DNA of 45,298 nucleotides from Synergistaceae bacterium (GTDB lineage Bacteria > Synergistota > Synergistia > Synergistales > Aminobacteriaceae), in NCBI GenBank assembly GCA_017470785.1, contig JAFUXM010000161.1:1-45298 (forward strand), in the 5' to 3' direction. Position numbers and translations under genes: made by a program. The notes beneath the pieces were generated by a model. That model searched no databases, was not told where the DNA came from, and saw nothing but the letters and a program-made list of their open reading frames with translations. The stretch's first letter is position 1. Each line of letters opens with the position of its first letter. This document shows, piece after piece, positions 7,116 to 16,032 of the stretch.

Positions 7116-7622
7116 ATGAGTTTTCTTGAGCTTGCGAAAGCTCGTTACTCGTGCAGGAAGTTCACGGAGCAGGCGGTCGAGGACGAGAAGATCGCAAAAA
7201 TTTTAGAGGCGGCGATGTGCGCACCGACGGCAGTGAATAAGCAGCCGTTTAAAATCTGGGTAGTGAAGAGCGCTGAAAATTTAGAGAAAGTTAAAAGCAC
7301 TACGCATTATAGTTTTGATGCAAAAGTTATTTTAGTGTTGGGCGGCAAGAGAGAAACTGCATGGGTCAGGCCGTTTGACAACAGAAATTTTGCAGATGTT
7401 GACGCGTCGATAGTCGGGACGCAGATAATGCTTGAAGCGCATGATTTAGGTCTGGGCAGCACGTGGGTAGGATATTTCGATGCGCCGAAACTTGCGGAAT
7501 TATTGCCTGACATGGCCGACTATGATTTAATCGCTTTGTTCCCGTTGGGCTATCCGGCCATGGGTCCCAGCCCGAGGCACTTAGAGAGCAAGAGCGAGGC
7601 CGAACTGGTGAGATATATTTAA
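7116..7622 (+). CDS. Nitroreductase-family FMN oxidoreductase
   Basis: A 168-aa protein starting with the family signature LAKARYSCRKFTEQAV, whose Arg residues contact the FMN phosphate, followed by ILEAAMCAPTAVNKQPF (about 30-48) and the C-terminal GLGSTWVGYF and FPLGYPA motifs. Such enzymes form dimers binding two FMN and reduce nitroaromatics, quinones or similar with NAD(P)H; the natural substrate is rarely known. GGAG lies before the ATG. The M20 peptidase gene follows 37 bp downstream and may share its transcript. Confidence 0.9.
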   Translation: MSFLELAKARYSCRKFTEQAVEDEKIAKILEAAMCAPTAVNKQPFKIWVVKSAENLEKVKSTTHYSFDAKVILVLGGKRETAWVRPFDNRNFADVDASIVGTQIMLEAHDLGLGSTWVGYFDAPKLAELLPDMADYDLIALFPLGYPAMGPSPRHLESKSEAELVRYI

Positions 7623-7659
7623 TTTAAAAAATTTAAAAAGAGGCTGAAATTAATTAATC

Positions 7660-8889
7660 ATGAATAATAATTTAAAAGTTTTAAAAGAAGTTGAAGCGCT
7701 GCAGGATGATATGGTAAAGGCGCTTACGCGGATTTGTAAAATCCCGGCGGTATCGCCTCATAACGGCGGCACTGGCGAGCAGCAAAAGGCTCTTGAGCTT
7801 GAAAAGATTGTTAAAGAGCTTGGCCTTGGCGAAGTGAAATGGGAATATGTAGATGACGCGAAGTCGCAGACCGGCAACAGACCGTCGCTGTTTGTCGAGA
7901 GAGCTGGAAAAAATAAGCGCAGGCTGTGCATATTAAGTCACATGGACATAGTGCCTGAAGGCGACAGAAGTGCGTGGACGCATGATCCGTATGATCCCAT
8001 AGTGAAAGGCGGCAGGTTATACGGTCGGGGCGTTAGTGATAACGGGATGTGTTTAATTGCGTCGTTATTTGCGCTGAAGGCGTTAATGAACGCTGGGCTT
8101 GAGCCTGAATATACTGTAAACTTAGGGCTTGTAGCTGACGAAGAGATGGGAAGTCATTTCGGGCTTGAGCCGCTTATCGAGCGCGGGTTATTTAAGACTG
8201 ATGATTTGGTTATCGCGCCGGATGCGGGCAACGAGAACGGCGATTTTATCGAGATAGCTGAGAAGGCAATGTGGAAATTAATTTTCACGGTGAACGGCAG
8301 GCAAGCGCACGCGTCGCGGCCTAACACGGGGCTTAACGCCTGCAGAGCTGCAAATATCTTAGCGGTCGAAGTTGACGAGGCGCTGCATAAAGCATTTGGA
8401 GCGATACGCGATGACAGATTTAATCCTGACGTGTCGACTTTCGAGCCGACGCGCAGATTTGCCAACGTGCCGAGTACGAATATTATCCCGGGCAAAGAGC
8501 GCTTTGAATTTGACTGCCGCGTATTGCCTTCGGTGTCTCTTGACGAGGCGTTTAATGCAGTAAATAAAGTTGTAAAAGATGTTGAGCAAAGAACCGGTGC
8601 GAAGATTGAGCTTGAAGTTGACAGGTCTGACGCAGCCGAGCCTACGAGCGCAGATAGTGACGTCGCGAAAATTTTAATTAATGCTGTTAAGCAAGTATTA
8701 AATATCACGCCGAAGACCGGCGGCATAGGCGGCGGCACGTTCGCAGCGTTATTTAGGCGCAAAGGCATTCCGGCGGTCGTATGGTCGCAGGAGATCGAGA
8801 GCGCGGCGCATCAGCCCGATGAATATATAGAGATAAAATATTTAGTGAATAACGCAAAGGTCTTCGCGCTTATGATGCTTGGAGAATAA
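7660..8889 (+). CDS. M20-family metallopeptidase (dipeptidase / deacylase type)
   Basis: A 409-aa binuclear zinc hydrolase. SHMDIVPEGD supplies His94 and Asp96, GRGVSDNG the bridging Asp127, VADEEMG the catalytic and ligand Glu161/162, IAPDAG Asp188, and the C-terminal AAHQPDEY the last His. The lid domain (about 195-310) contains GRQAHASRP. The family includes DapE, ArgE and peptidase V/dipeptidases; sequence alone does not fix the substrate. In a peptide fermenter a dipeptidase role is reasonable. A weak GAGG site lies upstream. Confidence 0.88.
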   Translation: MNNNLKVLKEVEALQDDMVKALTRICKIPAVSPHNGGTGEQQKALELEKIVKELGLGEVKWEYVDDAKSQTGNRPSLFVERAGKNKRRLCILSHMDIVPEGDRSAWTHDPYDPIVKGGRLYGRGVSDNGMCLIASLFALKALMNAGLEPEYTVNLGLVADEEMGSHFGLEPLIERGLFKTDDLVIAPDAGNENGDFIEIAEKAMWKLIFTVNGRQAHASRPNTGLNACRAANILAVEVDEALHKAFGAIRDDRFNPDVSTFEPTRRFANVPSTNIIPGKERFEFDCRVLPSVSLDEAFNAVNKVVKDVEQRTGAKIELEVDRSDAAEPTSADSDVAKILINAVKQVLNITPKTGGIGGGTFAALFRRKGIPAVVWSQEIESAAHQPDEYIEIKYLVNNAKVFALMMLGE

Positions 8890-8951
8890 ATAATTTAATT
8901 TAATTTAAATTTTTATTTTAATTGAAATTTAGGCAATAAAAAATTTTTATG

Positions 8952-8960
8952 TGTTAAAAT
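8952..8960 (+). promoter_or_regulatory. Extended -10 promoter element (TG-T-TAAAAT)
   Basis: TGTTAAAAT about 60 bp upstream of the small exported protein gene reads as an extended -10 box. There is no convincing -35 at 16-18 bp. Confidence 0.35.
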
Positions 8961-9020
8961 AGCTAAAGCTTTTTAATAATTAAAATTTATTTTAAGAATT
9001 TACGAAAGGCAGAGTGTGTA

Positions 9021-9569
9021 TTGAAAATGAAGAAGTTTGTGTTAAGCGTTTTATTAGTTGCGTTAGTGCTGAGCATTGCGGGTTCGGCGTTTGCATTTGA
9101 TCAGGCGAAGGTCAGGAGACTCGGCGAGGACAAGAACAAGATGACGTGGTGGATCGTTGACTACGGCAAGACCGATGACGGCGCACCGTTTGCAATCTCC
9201 AGAAAGTACTACACCAACGAGACCATCAAAGAAGAGACGATTGATTTGCTTATGTCAAAGTACGGTCTGTCAGCCGAGGTTGCAGGCAGCCTTTACTTCA
9301 CCGAGTACGGCTATGAGTACACAGCCGACGGCAAGCAGTTCGCAATGACTTATTTAAGACATTATGACATGCTGGGCAATGAGATTCACGGCACGGTCTA
9401 TGACGGCAGCTCGGATGCTACCCAGAAGACGTTTTCAGGCATAGTCGCCGGTCACGCTACCGCGAAGTGCGCGCCGTATGCCTTAGGCAAGCCCGTTCCT
9501 CAGCCCAAGGCCGCCGCTAAAAAGGCAGCAACTAAGACCCCGGCAAAGCGCATCGTCCGCAAGAAATAA
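9021..9569 (+). CDS. Small exported protein, unknown, Lys/Ala-rich tail
   Basis: A 182-aa protein with a classic signal peptide (MKMKKF, a hydrophobic core, then SAFA|FDQ). The mature part is polar with many aromatic residues (TWWIVDYG, YYTNET, YTADGKQFAMTYLRHYD) and ends in a basic KPxxKAAAKKAATK tail that could bind peptidoglycan, nucleic acid or acidic polymers. No family recognised. Codon choice differs from its neighbours (many C-ending codons), as in highly expressed genes. The start is TTG at 9021, with ATG at 9027 the alternative. It is monocistronic, closed by a strong terminator. Confidence 0.75.
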   Translation: MKMKKFVLSVLLVALVLSIAGSAFAFDQAKVRRLGEDKNKMTWWIVDYGKTDDGAPFAISRKYYTNETIKEETIDLLMSKYGLSAEVAGSLYFTEYGYEYTADGKQFAMTYLRHYDMLGNEIHGTVYDGSSDATQKTFSGIVAGHATAKCAPYALGKPVPQPKAAAKKAATKTPAKRIVRKK

Positions 9570-9598
9570 TTTAATTTAGCTTAAAAAAATTTTAAAAT

Positions 9599-9633
9599 AA
9601 AAGGGGCTGGATGAATTTCCAGCCCCTTTTATT
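9599..9633. terminator. Strong bidirectional terminator
   Basis: AAAAGGGGCTGG (9599-9610) pairs perfectly with CCAGCCCCTTTT (9619-9630) around an 8-nt loop. With A-runs on the left and T-runs on the right it works in either direction. Confidence 0.92.
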
Positions 9634-9752
9634 ATTATTTAAAATTAAATATTATGCTGCTTTAATTTTAATCCTGCAGCTTTACAGCCTCGCCTCAGCT
9701 CTAAACTCTGCTCTAAACTCTTCATGGCGATTAATGCCTGCGGGCGTCTCGT

Positions 9753-9947
9753 CTATTGTGAAATAGAATCTGAAGCAATCATTGTTTGAAGCTGCGAGTT
9801 AATTGTGTCCAGTTCATCTGCAATGCTGTTGTCATCAAACATTTCAAGTTCAGGAATTGACAATTTCTGTATAGATTCAAAATGTTCAAGTCCCGTTTCG
9901 ATCAGAACGATGACCGCACTGGCGCTTTGTTCAACCTGATAATATAA
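9753..9947 (-). pseudogene. In-frame 64-codon extension beyond the stop of the coiled-coil gene
   Basis: Directly after the TAA of the 9948-11306 gene, the same frame stays open for 64 codons and ends with TAG. The extension reads as coding: LYYQVEQSASAVIVLIETGL, then LSIPELEMFDD and an acidic helix ending SDSISQ. It prolongs the preceding coiled coil naturally, so the TAA probably arose inside a longer gene. Readthrough, or a separate remnant, are the alternatives. Between 9634 and 9752 I see only a short direct repeat (CTCTAAACTCT, twice) and no gene. Confidence 0.55.
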
Positions 9948-11306
9948 TTACTGAAAATCGCGGTCTTCGCGGAGCAGCGCCAATGTTTTTTCGGCACTTT
10001 CGCGCTGACGTTTCAGAACATCGACATACAATTTTCCTGCCTTTAACAATTTTTCTGTAGTCTGGACAGCCCTTTGGGCGGCTTTTTTATTACGGTCGGT
10101 GCTGTAGCGGTCTCTGGCCTCAAGAGACAGTTTATATGTTCCCTCTGCTTCGGCTAAAATTTTATTAAGCTGAGGAATATACAAATCGTTAATTTTCGTT
10201 ATAAAGTCCCCGTAAATATAAATCAAGAGGTCGTAAAGCACAATCCGTATCCCGAGATAACGGTTCTCAATTTCAATATTTCCCTGATTTTTACGCATGA
10301 GAGAAGCAAGCTGTTCCATAACAGTCTTGACACTTGCAAAGATCGCTGCGTTCTGGAGATAGTCATCGCCGGTAACAAAAGAGAAAAGATGATTCCATTG
10401 CGAAGAAGTCAGTTTTAAGTCCGTCTTTTGCAATGTTTCAATCATTGCAATCTTTGAAGCTTTAATGGCCTGCTGCGTCATCGGGATCTGCTGTTCAATT
10501 TCAGCAATGCGCTTCGTTATAATCTCTAAATCTCTTCCTTTTGCGCTCAACTGCTGATTTTGAAGCTTATCAAGCTCAAACTGGAGATTACGAAGCGTCT
10601 GTTTCAGCGTTTCATTTTTATGACGGAAATTTTTGACTTCTTCCGACGTAAGAATTTCAATTGCTTTGTCAAGAAGCTGATTTATTGTCTTTCCGCGCAA
10701 GCGTTCATTTTCAAGTTCAATGGCGGAAATATTGTCCTGAATTTGTTTCTCCAACTTATCGAGCGCCTTGCTGTAACGCGCATTCGGCTTTTGATCATCT
10801 GATTCGGCAACGGTCGTTTTAAGCTCTCTCAAAACAGCCTGATTTATCCTGTTGAGCCTTGCCCTTCGGATTAAAAGACTATTTTCAATTTCTCCAAGTT
10901 TTAAATCAATTTGAGGGCGCGTCTTCCTAAGCCACGCTTTCTCCGGAGCTTCGCCGCGCTGTTTCAAAAGATCTTGTTTCTCTCTTTCAAGAGCTTCAAT
11001 CTGTGATGCTTCGGCCTTTGCCCCCGTCTCAAACTCTTCAGTCCACTTTACCAGCTCGGCCTCAAATTCTGAAGTCCCTATGCTGGTCTTCAGAGCTTCT
11101 CCCTGAGCTTTCAAGCTCTCATTGTCTTTCACAACAAGTTTTACGGGCATATCGCGCTTTGCAAAAGCAAGCGAAAGAGTGCCGGTCAATTCGCCCCAGC
11201 GGTCTGAAATCTCAGACGGCAAAATCTGTTCGGCAGACTGAGCCGCTGCTGCCACGGACAAAAGCAACAAGACAATTACTGCAAAAATTTTTACACGGTG
11301 TTTCAT
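9948..11306 (-). CDS. Exported coiled-coil protein, unknown
   Basis: A 452-aa protein with a signal peptide (MKHRVKIFAVIVLLLL...AAAQSA) and a long, mostly helical body rich in Glu, Lys, Gln and Leu: coiled-coil stretches at about 95-150, 170-300 and 380-450. Between them lies a less polar part (NQGNIEIENRYLGIRIVLYD) of predicted amphipathic helices. No catalytic motif was found. It ends at TAA, but 64 further codons are open in frame. Base and codon use are more even than in the neighbours, suggesting transfer. A small membrane-protein gene lies 22 bp upstream, so the two probably act together at the envelope. Confidence 0.68.
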   Translation of the reverse strand: MKHRVKIFAVIVLLLLSVAAAAQSAEQILPSEISDRWGELTGTLSLAFAKRDMPVKLVVKDNESLKAQGEALKTSIGTSEFEAELVKWTEEFETGAKAEASQIEALEREKQDLLKQRGEAPEKAWLRKTRPQIDLKLGEIENSLLIRRARLNRINQAVLRELKTTVAESDDQKPNARYSKALDKLEKQIQDNISAIELENERLRGKTINQLLDKAIEILTSEEVKNFRHKNETLKQTLRNLQFELDKLQNQQLSAKGRDLEIITKRIAEIEQQIPMTQQAIKASKIAMIETLQKTDLKLTSSQWNHLFSFVTGDDYLQNAAIFASVKTVMEQLASLMRKNQGNIEIENRYLGIRIVLYDLLIYIYGDFITKINDLYIPQLNKILAEAEGTYKLSLEARDRYSTDRNKKAAQRAVQTTEKLLKAGKLYVDVLKRQRESAEKTLALLREDRDFQ

Positions 11307-11328
11307 TGTGTAGCCTCACTTTCTGTAT

Positions 11329-11670
11329 TTATTTTGATTGTCTTATAATTTTCATTATGTCAACGTCTTGATTTTCAATATTTTCCGGCGAAGCCGGCTG
11401 CTTCTGCTGTTGAGATATTGCTGACGGTGCTTTACTTGCTTCGGGCTGCACCTGCTGCTGAGATATTGCTGTCGGCGTTTTCACTGCTTCGGAAGCGGCG
11501 CTCGAGTTAAACCCATAATAACCATAATACATAAGTCCCGCACCAATAATGAATAATATAAGTGCCACTTGTAGATCACTTTCCCCGACAGCATAAAGCG
11601 CACCAAGAATAAACAACACTCCCAAACCAAATATAATAACCCGCAGCGCTCCCCAAAACAACCACGCCAT
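11329..11670 (-). CDS. Small two-helix membrane protein with Gln/Pro repeat tail
   Basis: A 113-aa protein: two hydrophobic helices at about 5-27 and 32-52, then a polar tail with two copies of a roughly 16-residue repeat, (T/S)AISQQQ with flanking Pro and Glu, then DVDIMKIIRQSK. The family is unknown. GGTGA precedes the ATG. It shares the composition of the coiled-coil gene 22 bp downstream and is probably in one operon with it. Confidence 0.62.
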   Translation of the reverse strand: MAWLFWGALRVIIFGLGVLFILGALYAVGESDLQVALILFIIGAGLMYYGYYGFNSSAASEAVKTPTAISQQQVQPEASKAPSAISQQQKQPASPENIENQDVDIMKIIRQSK

Positions 11671-11744
11671 AAAAAATCACCATCCATAACAATAAAATTT
11701 CTCTAACTTTGCCTTTTTATTTTATAAGTTTTTTAGCTATAAAA

Positions 11745-11836
11745 TAGACTTGTTCACTAACTTATAAAAATATTGAAAATATTTGTGCGAAAATTTGAAT
11801 TTTCGCGGTTTTTATCTTAGTTAGTGAACAAGTCTA
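11745..11836. mobile_element. 92-bp element with 17-bp perfect terminal inverted repeats (MITE-like)
   Basis: TAGACTTGTTCACTAAC (11745-11761) recurs inverted as GTTAGTGAACAAGTCTA (11820-11836). The inner 58 bp contain a second palindrome (GCGAAAATT/AATTTTCGC). Each outer end carries TA, consistent with the TA target duplication of IS630/mariner-type elements. It sits at the upstream edge of the compositionally distinct two-gene block. A terminator or regulatory hairpin is the alternative; no transposase gene is present. Confidence 0.5.
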
Positions 11837-11866
11837 ATATAAAATTATAAAATATTAAATTAATTA

Positions 11867-12589
11867 TTAATCATAGTCGGCATCGTGGGAGCGGCGGTGA
11901 TGACGCGGGCGGTTGTTATCGTAGTCGTCGTGATGCGGACGGGCGACTTGAACGTAAGTGCTGCTCGGGTTGGTTACATACCAGCGGCCGTCGTCGTATC
12001 TTGATGTGTAAACAGTGCGCGGGCTGTCAGCGCCGGAGCTCTTAATTAATACTTTCAGATCATCGCGCTCGATCTGCGGCCTTGAGTTTACAAAATTAAT
12101 TCTGAAGCTGCCGTCCCTGATAGAGCCCATGCCGCCTTTAGGCGTATAGTTATTCTCAGGCGATGTGCCGGTTAAGAAACTCCTGAAGATGTGGGCGCTG
12201 CCCGGGTCACGCAAGCGTCTTACTAACTCAGACAGGCTCGGCGAGTTCTCGATGGGATTGTCAGAGTGCAATGCGTATCTAATCATCTTGCTTGCCTCGC
12301 GTTCCCAGTGCTTATCGCCGGTGCGCACCGCCTCAGTGAACGCAAACACGCCGTAGAAATATAATCTCACGGCTGCGTGCGGATGACGGGCGTGCTGATT
12401 ATAATAGTCCTTGAAGTCCTTGAACTCCCTGAACAGGCTGTGCGTCTCCTGCGAATAATTATAATAACGCTTAGGATGACGGCTCGGCCTGCGCTTCGGC
12501 GCTGCATAGCCCGCTGAGCATACAAGAACCGCAATTAAAACCGCAGCAAAGAAATTCTTGCTGAAATTAAAACTTAAACGCTTAAACAA
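11867..12589 (-). CDS. Exported basic, His-rich protein, unknown
   Basis: A 240-aa protein with a signal peptide (FFAAVLIAVLVCSAGYA|AP). The mature N-terminus is very basic (KRRPSRHPKRYY). The middle is helical (about 60-130). The 140-210 region reads as a small beta domain (GSFRINFVNSRPQ, DDGRWYVTNPSS). The tail (213-240) is packed with His, Asp and Arg, a possible metal-binding or polyelectrolyte tail. The start is TTG, 8 nt after GGAGGG. It sits just downstream of the TerB_N gene on the same strand and may be co-transcribed. No family recognised. Confidence 0.68.
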   Translation of the reverse strand: MFKRLSFNFSKNFFAAVLIAVLVCSAGYAAPKRRPSRHPKRYYNYSQETHSLFREFKDFKDYYNQHARHPHAAVRLYFYGVFAFTEAVRTGDKHWEREASKMIRYALHSDNPIENSPSLSELVRRLRDPGSAHIFRSFLTGTSPENNYTPKGGMGSIRDGSFRINFVNSRPQIERDDLKVLIKSSGADSPRTVYTSRYDDGRWYVTNPSSTYVQVARPHHDDYDNNRPRHHRRSHDADYD

Positions 12590-12630
12590 TTTAAAACCCT
12601 CCTGTTTTAAATTAAATTTATATAACTATA

Positions 12631-14667
12631 TCATGAATTTTTAAATAAAGGCTCGAGCAAAGCTAATATATTTGCGCCGCGGGTCTTCGGCTCTTCAAGC
12701 TCTGCCGGATTGTTAGGGTCTTGCGGCGGGACGTCAAGCGATACGTTAAGCAATGGCGTGATGACTTTAATAATACTCGGGCCGCCGGGCAAAGTGTTTA
12801 ATAATTCTATTATGAAATCGCGCACACTCGCGCGGGCTGCCGGATCAGCAAGCCATATCTGCACAGGCGATCCGTAATATTCGGGGTTATACGCCGCTGG
12901 GATATTTAACACTATTTGCGCGTTTAATCTCGAGTTCTCGTCATCGCTTAAATTAAAATAATTATTTAAATTTGCCCGCAATAAATCAAAATTTTTAACG
13001 TCAAGCATAGAGCCTGCGGCCTCGCACAGTGAGCAAATAAATTCGAGCAAATAAGATGAGGCGTAATAGTCACGCGATAACACCGCGCCGAACTCAATAG
13101 GCAAATATAATAATTTATCGTGCCAGTAATACTCGCGGCCTGATAGGCTCAAGTTCGGGACGATCTGCCAGCCCTCGATAGCAATAGTATCAAGTATAGT
13201 CTTGCGGTCGCGGCCTCTTAATTTATACTCGTCTATGTTCTCGTTAGTTACATTATTAATATCAGGATGCGTTAAATTTAATAAATCACCCAGTGCAGCA
13301 ATACTTGAGATTAGCGGCGCATTTTCATTGCCGTTGGGAATCAGCGACAGCAAGAACTGCTCAAAGTCCGGCCGCTCTTCTAAGCTTTCAGCTGCGGTCT
13401 CAGGCTCTGACTTCGGCAATTTTATACCCGGCGCAAAATCCCGCCAGACTTTTATTAGCGGCGTGAACGCATCTAAATTATCAAAAAAGTTCGGAATAGT
13501 TATAGTTGCGTCGGCCTCTTGCTTTGCCTTCTTAGACTTAGCTTCGCGCTCGTCTTCGATAGGCTTATTTAACGACGGGTTGGTCGGCTTGTAAGTTAGC
13601 GTAATGATTTTATCTGTCTTGGGCAAGACCATGCCGCCTGAGCAAGCGTTTTTATATATCGGCGTGAACTGCTGTAAAATTTCGTCCGAGTGCGGCAGCT
13701 CAAATGCATTGTCGCCCAATGCAGCACGTCTTAACTTCGCGCTCGTCCGCATGACCGTAAACGCTACGGCTGAAGGCAAAGGCAGCTTTGAATTTGCGTA
13801 AGAGCTTACTAACATGCTTAATAACTCATCAGGCACTGTCTGAATTTTTTTACATAAATTTAATAATTCATCTTCAGGCAGCCAAATTTTTACAGCAAGC
13901 CAAGTTATAAAATTTATATAATTTTTCAGCACTTCGTCCCAGCGGGCTAACGGCAGCATTCTAAACGCTTCTGATATACATACGCCTAAATCTAATCTGT
14001 CGGCGACAGCGCGGCGCTCAAGGCCATAAAGCCAAATAGCCGGATAGCATAAATGTAATGGCGGCTGGATGCGGCCGCCGGCGAGCCATGTCAAATAAAT
14101 TCCGCGCTGCACGGGTGTCATCTCAGCATAACTCACTGCGCCTTTGGACGGCAGCGGGTCGCCCGGGGCAAGGAACTCAACCGGAAGCGTTATGTCTATA
14201 CAGCAGGGTTCTTTAACAGTGCTTGGGCCATTTGACCAGTACGTTACCGGATTTAAAACTTCAAATTCATTTTCTTGGCCTTCGTTTACTTTAATAGAGC
14301 TTGAGCGGCCGCACCAGCGCAGTAAATTAGCAGCCGGTTTAGTCTTCTGCTTGGCCTCGTGAGCTGCACCGTAGCCATACGGTGAATCGCTGCCCGCGCT
14401 TAACGGCGCTGCACTTGAGTACGTCGCGCTTGAAACAGTGTCGGGCGATGATATAGGCTTCACTGACAGCGCCGAGTCCAAATCAGGCTCGATAGCTGCA
14501 ACGCCGGGCACTGGCACACCTAAGCTATTAACAACAGGCGCTGCACTCTCTGCATTCTCACTTGCATTCTCAGCATTATTATTATTTTCAGCACCGTTCT
14601 TGTACCTCGCCTTCATCAATGCTCCGAATGCCGCCGCGAAAAATAAGCCGATTAATATATAAAGCAC
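12631..14667 (-). CDS. Membrane-anchored TerB N-terminal domain protein
   Basis: A 678-aa protein: an N-terminal membrane helix (3-20), a low-complexity linker rich in Asn, Ala, Ser and Pro (25-110), then a TerB_N-like domain from about 140 with the diagnostic MTPVQRGIYLTWLAGGR (183-199) and WLYGLERRAV (212-221). The C-terminal half is helical and may carry a TerB_C-type region. TerB-type domains belong to tellurite-resistance and stress-surveillance modules; the biochemical role is unknown. The start is GTG, with GGAG upstream. No other ter genes are present. The next gene upstream is the flavoprotein, 21 bp away. Confidence 0.75.
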   Translation of the reverse strand: MLYILIGLFFAAAFGALMKARYKNGAENNNNAENASENAESAAPVVNSLGVPVPGVAAIEPDLDSALSVKPISSPDTVSSATYSSAAPLSAGSDSPYGYGAAHEAKQKTKPAANLLRWCGRSSSIKVNEGQENEFEVLNPVTYWSNGPSTVKEPCCIDITLPVEFLAPGDPLPSKGAVSYAEMTPVQRGIYLTWLAGGRIQPPLHLCYPAIWLYGLERRAVADRLDLGVCISEAFRMLPLARWDEVLKNYINFITWLAVKIWLPEDELLNLCKKIQTVPDELLSMLVSSYANSKLPLPSAVAFTVMRTSAKLRRAALGDNAFELPHSDEILQQFTPIYKNACSGGMVLPKTDKIITLTYKPTNPSLNKPIEDEREAKSKKAKQEADATITIPNFFDNLDAFTPLIKVWRDFAPGIKLPKSEPETAAESLEERPDFEQFLLSLIPNGNENAPLISSIAALGDLLNLTHPDINNVTNENIDEYKLRGRDRKTILDTIAIEGWQIVPNLSLSGREYYWHDKLLYLPIEFGAVLSRDYYASSYLLEFICSLCEAAGSMLDVKNFDLLRANLNNYFNLSDDENSRLNAQIVLNIPAAYNPEYYGSPVQIWLADPAARASVRDFIIELLNTLPGGPSIIKVITPLLNVSLDVPPQDPNNPAELEEPKTRGANILALLEPLFKNS

Positions 14668-14688
14668 TCAATCACTCCCTGTTATTAA

Positions 14689-16005
14689 TTATTTATTATT
14701 TTTATAATTTAATCCTGCGCTCATGCCTGCAACGTAGCCGGTACTCCAGCATAGCTGCAAATTAAATCCGCCGGACGGGCCGTTTAAATCTAAAATCTCA
14801 CCGGCGAAATATAAATTCTCACACAGCTTAGATTGCATCGTCCCGGGATCAACTTCTTTTAAGTCAATGCCGCCGCGAGTTATTACAGCATGATTAAAGC
14901 TTAATAAGCCGCAGTCATGATTAGAATTATCTAACGTCATGCGAATATCTTTTATTAAATTTGCCAGATCGTGAATTTCCTCACTTGAGATATACGCCGC
15001 CGGTTTGTCATGCGGCACGTCCGACAGCTCGAGTACAATGCTGATAATTTTCGACGGCATGAGCTTACGCAGCACCTGCGCGAAAGTTTTGCTGCCGAAT
15101 TTATTAAAGTCGCTTGCTATGCGATTACGCAGAACTTCATGCGTTAATGCAGGCTTTAAATCAAGCGAGAACTGCAGCACGTCATCACTGTCTTCAGGCT
15201 CAATCCAGTCCGGAATATGCGAACTTAAATCCATTACTATCGGCCCGCTGATGCCGAATGGCGCGAACTCCATCTCACCGAAACGAACCGCAATTTTCTC
15301 ACCGGCCTTATACACGCTTAAATTTACATTCTTCAAGTCGCAGCCGCTTGCGAGCTTCACCCAGCTTTCTTTAATCTTTACCGGTACTAAGGCCGGATAG
15401 ATTTTAATAATATTATGGCCGAGCTTGCTTGCTAAGCTGTAGCCGTCGCCGGTTGAACCGGTCTTAGGATATGACCGGCCGCCGGTTGCTATAATCACGC
15501 TGCCGCATTCTATCTCATCGTCGCGTGTGATAACACGTTTAATTTTATTATTATTATCAATATCAAAGCCTATGACAGGCGACCGCCTTAATATGCGCAC
15601 ACCGTATTTTTTGCATAAATTAAGCAGCGCGTTTAAAATTATCTGGCCGCCTTTTACATCAGGCTTGACGCTCTCATCCGGAAAAATTCTGCCGCCGCGC
15701 TCATGCACCGTCGGTACGTTAACCGAGTTAAAGAACGCCTCGGCATCTTTTTGATTAAATTTGCTGAATGCTGAGTTTAAAAATTTATAATTAGAGCTTG
15801 AAGAACTATAGCGCGACAAAAATTTTTGAACGTCAGGCTCTGAATTTGTGAAATTACAGCGGCCGCGGCCTGAGATTAATAATTTTTCGCCTAAATTTAA
15901 ATTCTTCTCGATTAATATAACGCTTGCGCCGACCTTGACCGCTTGAATTGCTGCCATCAGCCCTGCAGGCCCGCCGCCTATTACTATTACGTCAACGTGT
16001 CTCAT
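14689..16005 (-). CDS. HI0933/BaiN-family FAD-dependent oxidoreductase
   Basis: A 438-aa flavoprotein with the FAD-binding GGGPAGL motif at residues 10-16 and the family signature ISGRGRCNFTNS (44-55), plus VIIATGGRSYPKTGSTGDGY near 170-190. The C-terminal FAD motif is GEILDLNGPSGGFNLQ. Members are cytoplasmic and mostly of unknown substrate; one gut homologue (BaiN) was implicated in bile-acid reduction, so no specific reaction is assigned here. Length and motif order are normal. It lies between tex and the TerB_N gene on the same strand, with short gaps. Confidence 0.9.
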   Translation of the reverse strand: MRHVDVIVIGGGPAGLMAAIQAVKVGASVILIEKNLNLGEKLLISGRGRCNFTNSEPDVQKFLSRYSSSSSNYKFLNSAFSKFNQKDAEAFFNSVNVPTVHERGGRIFPDESVKPDVKGGQIILNALLNLCKKYGVRILRRSPVIGFDIDNNNKIKRVITRDDEIECGSVIIATGGRSYPKTGSTGDGYSLASKLGHNIIKIYPALVPVKIKESWVKLASGCDLKNVNLSVYKAGEKIAVRFGEMEFAPFGISGPIVMDLSSHIPDWIEPEDSDDVLQFSLDLKPALTHEVLRNRIASDFNKFGSKTFAQVLRKLMPSKIISIVLELSDVPHDKPAAYISSEEIHDLANLIKDIRMTLDNSNHDCGLLSFNHAVITRGGIDLKEVDPGTMQSKLCENLYFAGEILDLNGPSGGFNLQLCWSTGYVAGMSAGLNYKNNK

Positions 16006-16032
16006 GCTTTATTATTCCCTTAATTAAATTTT

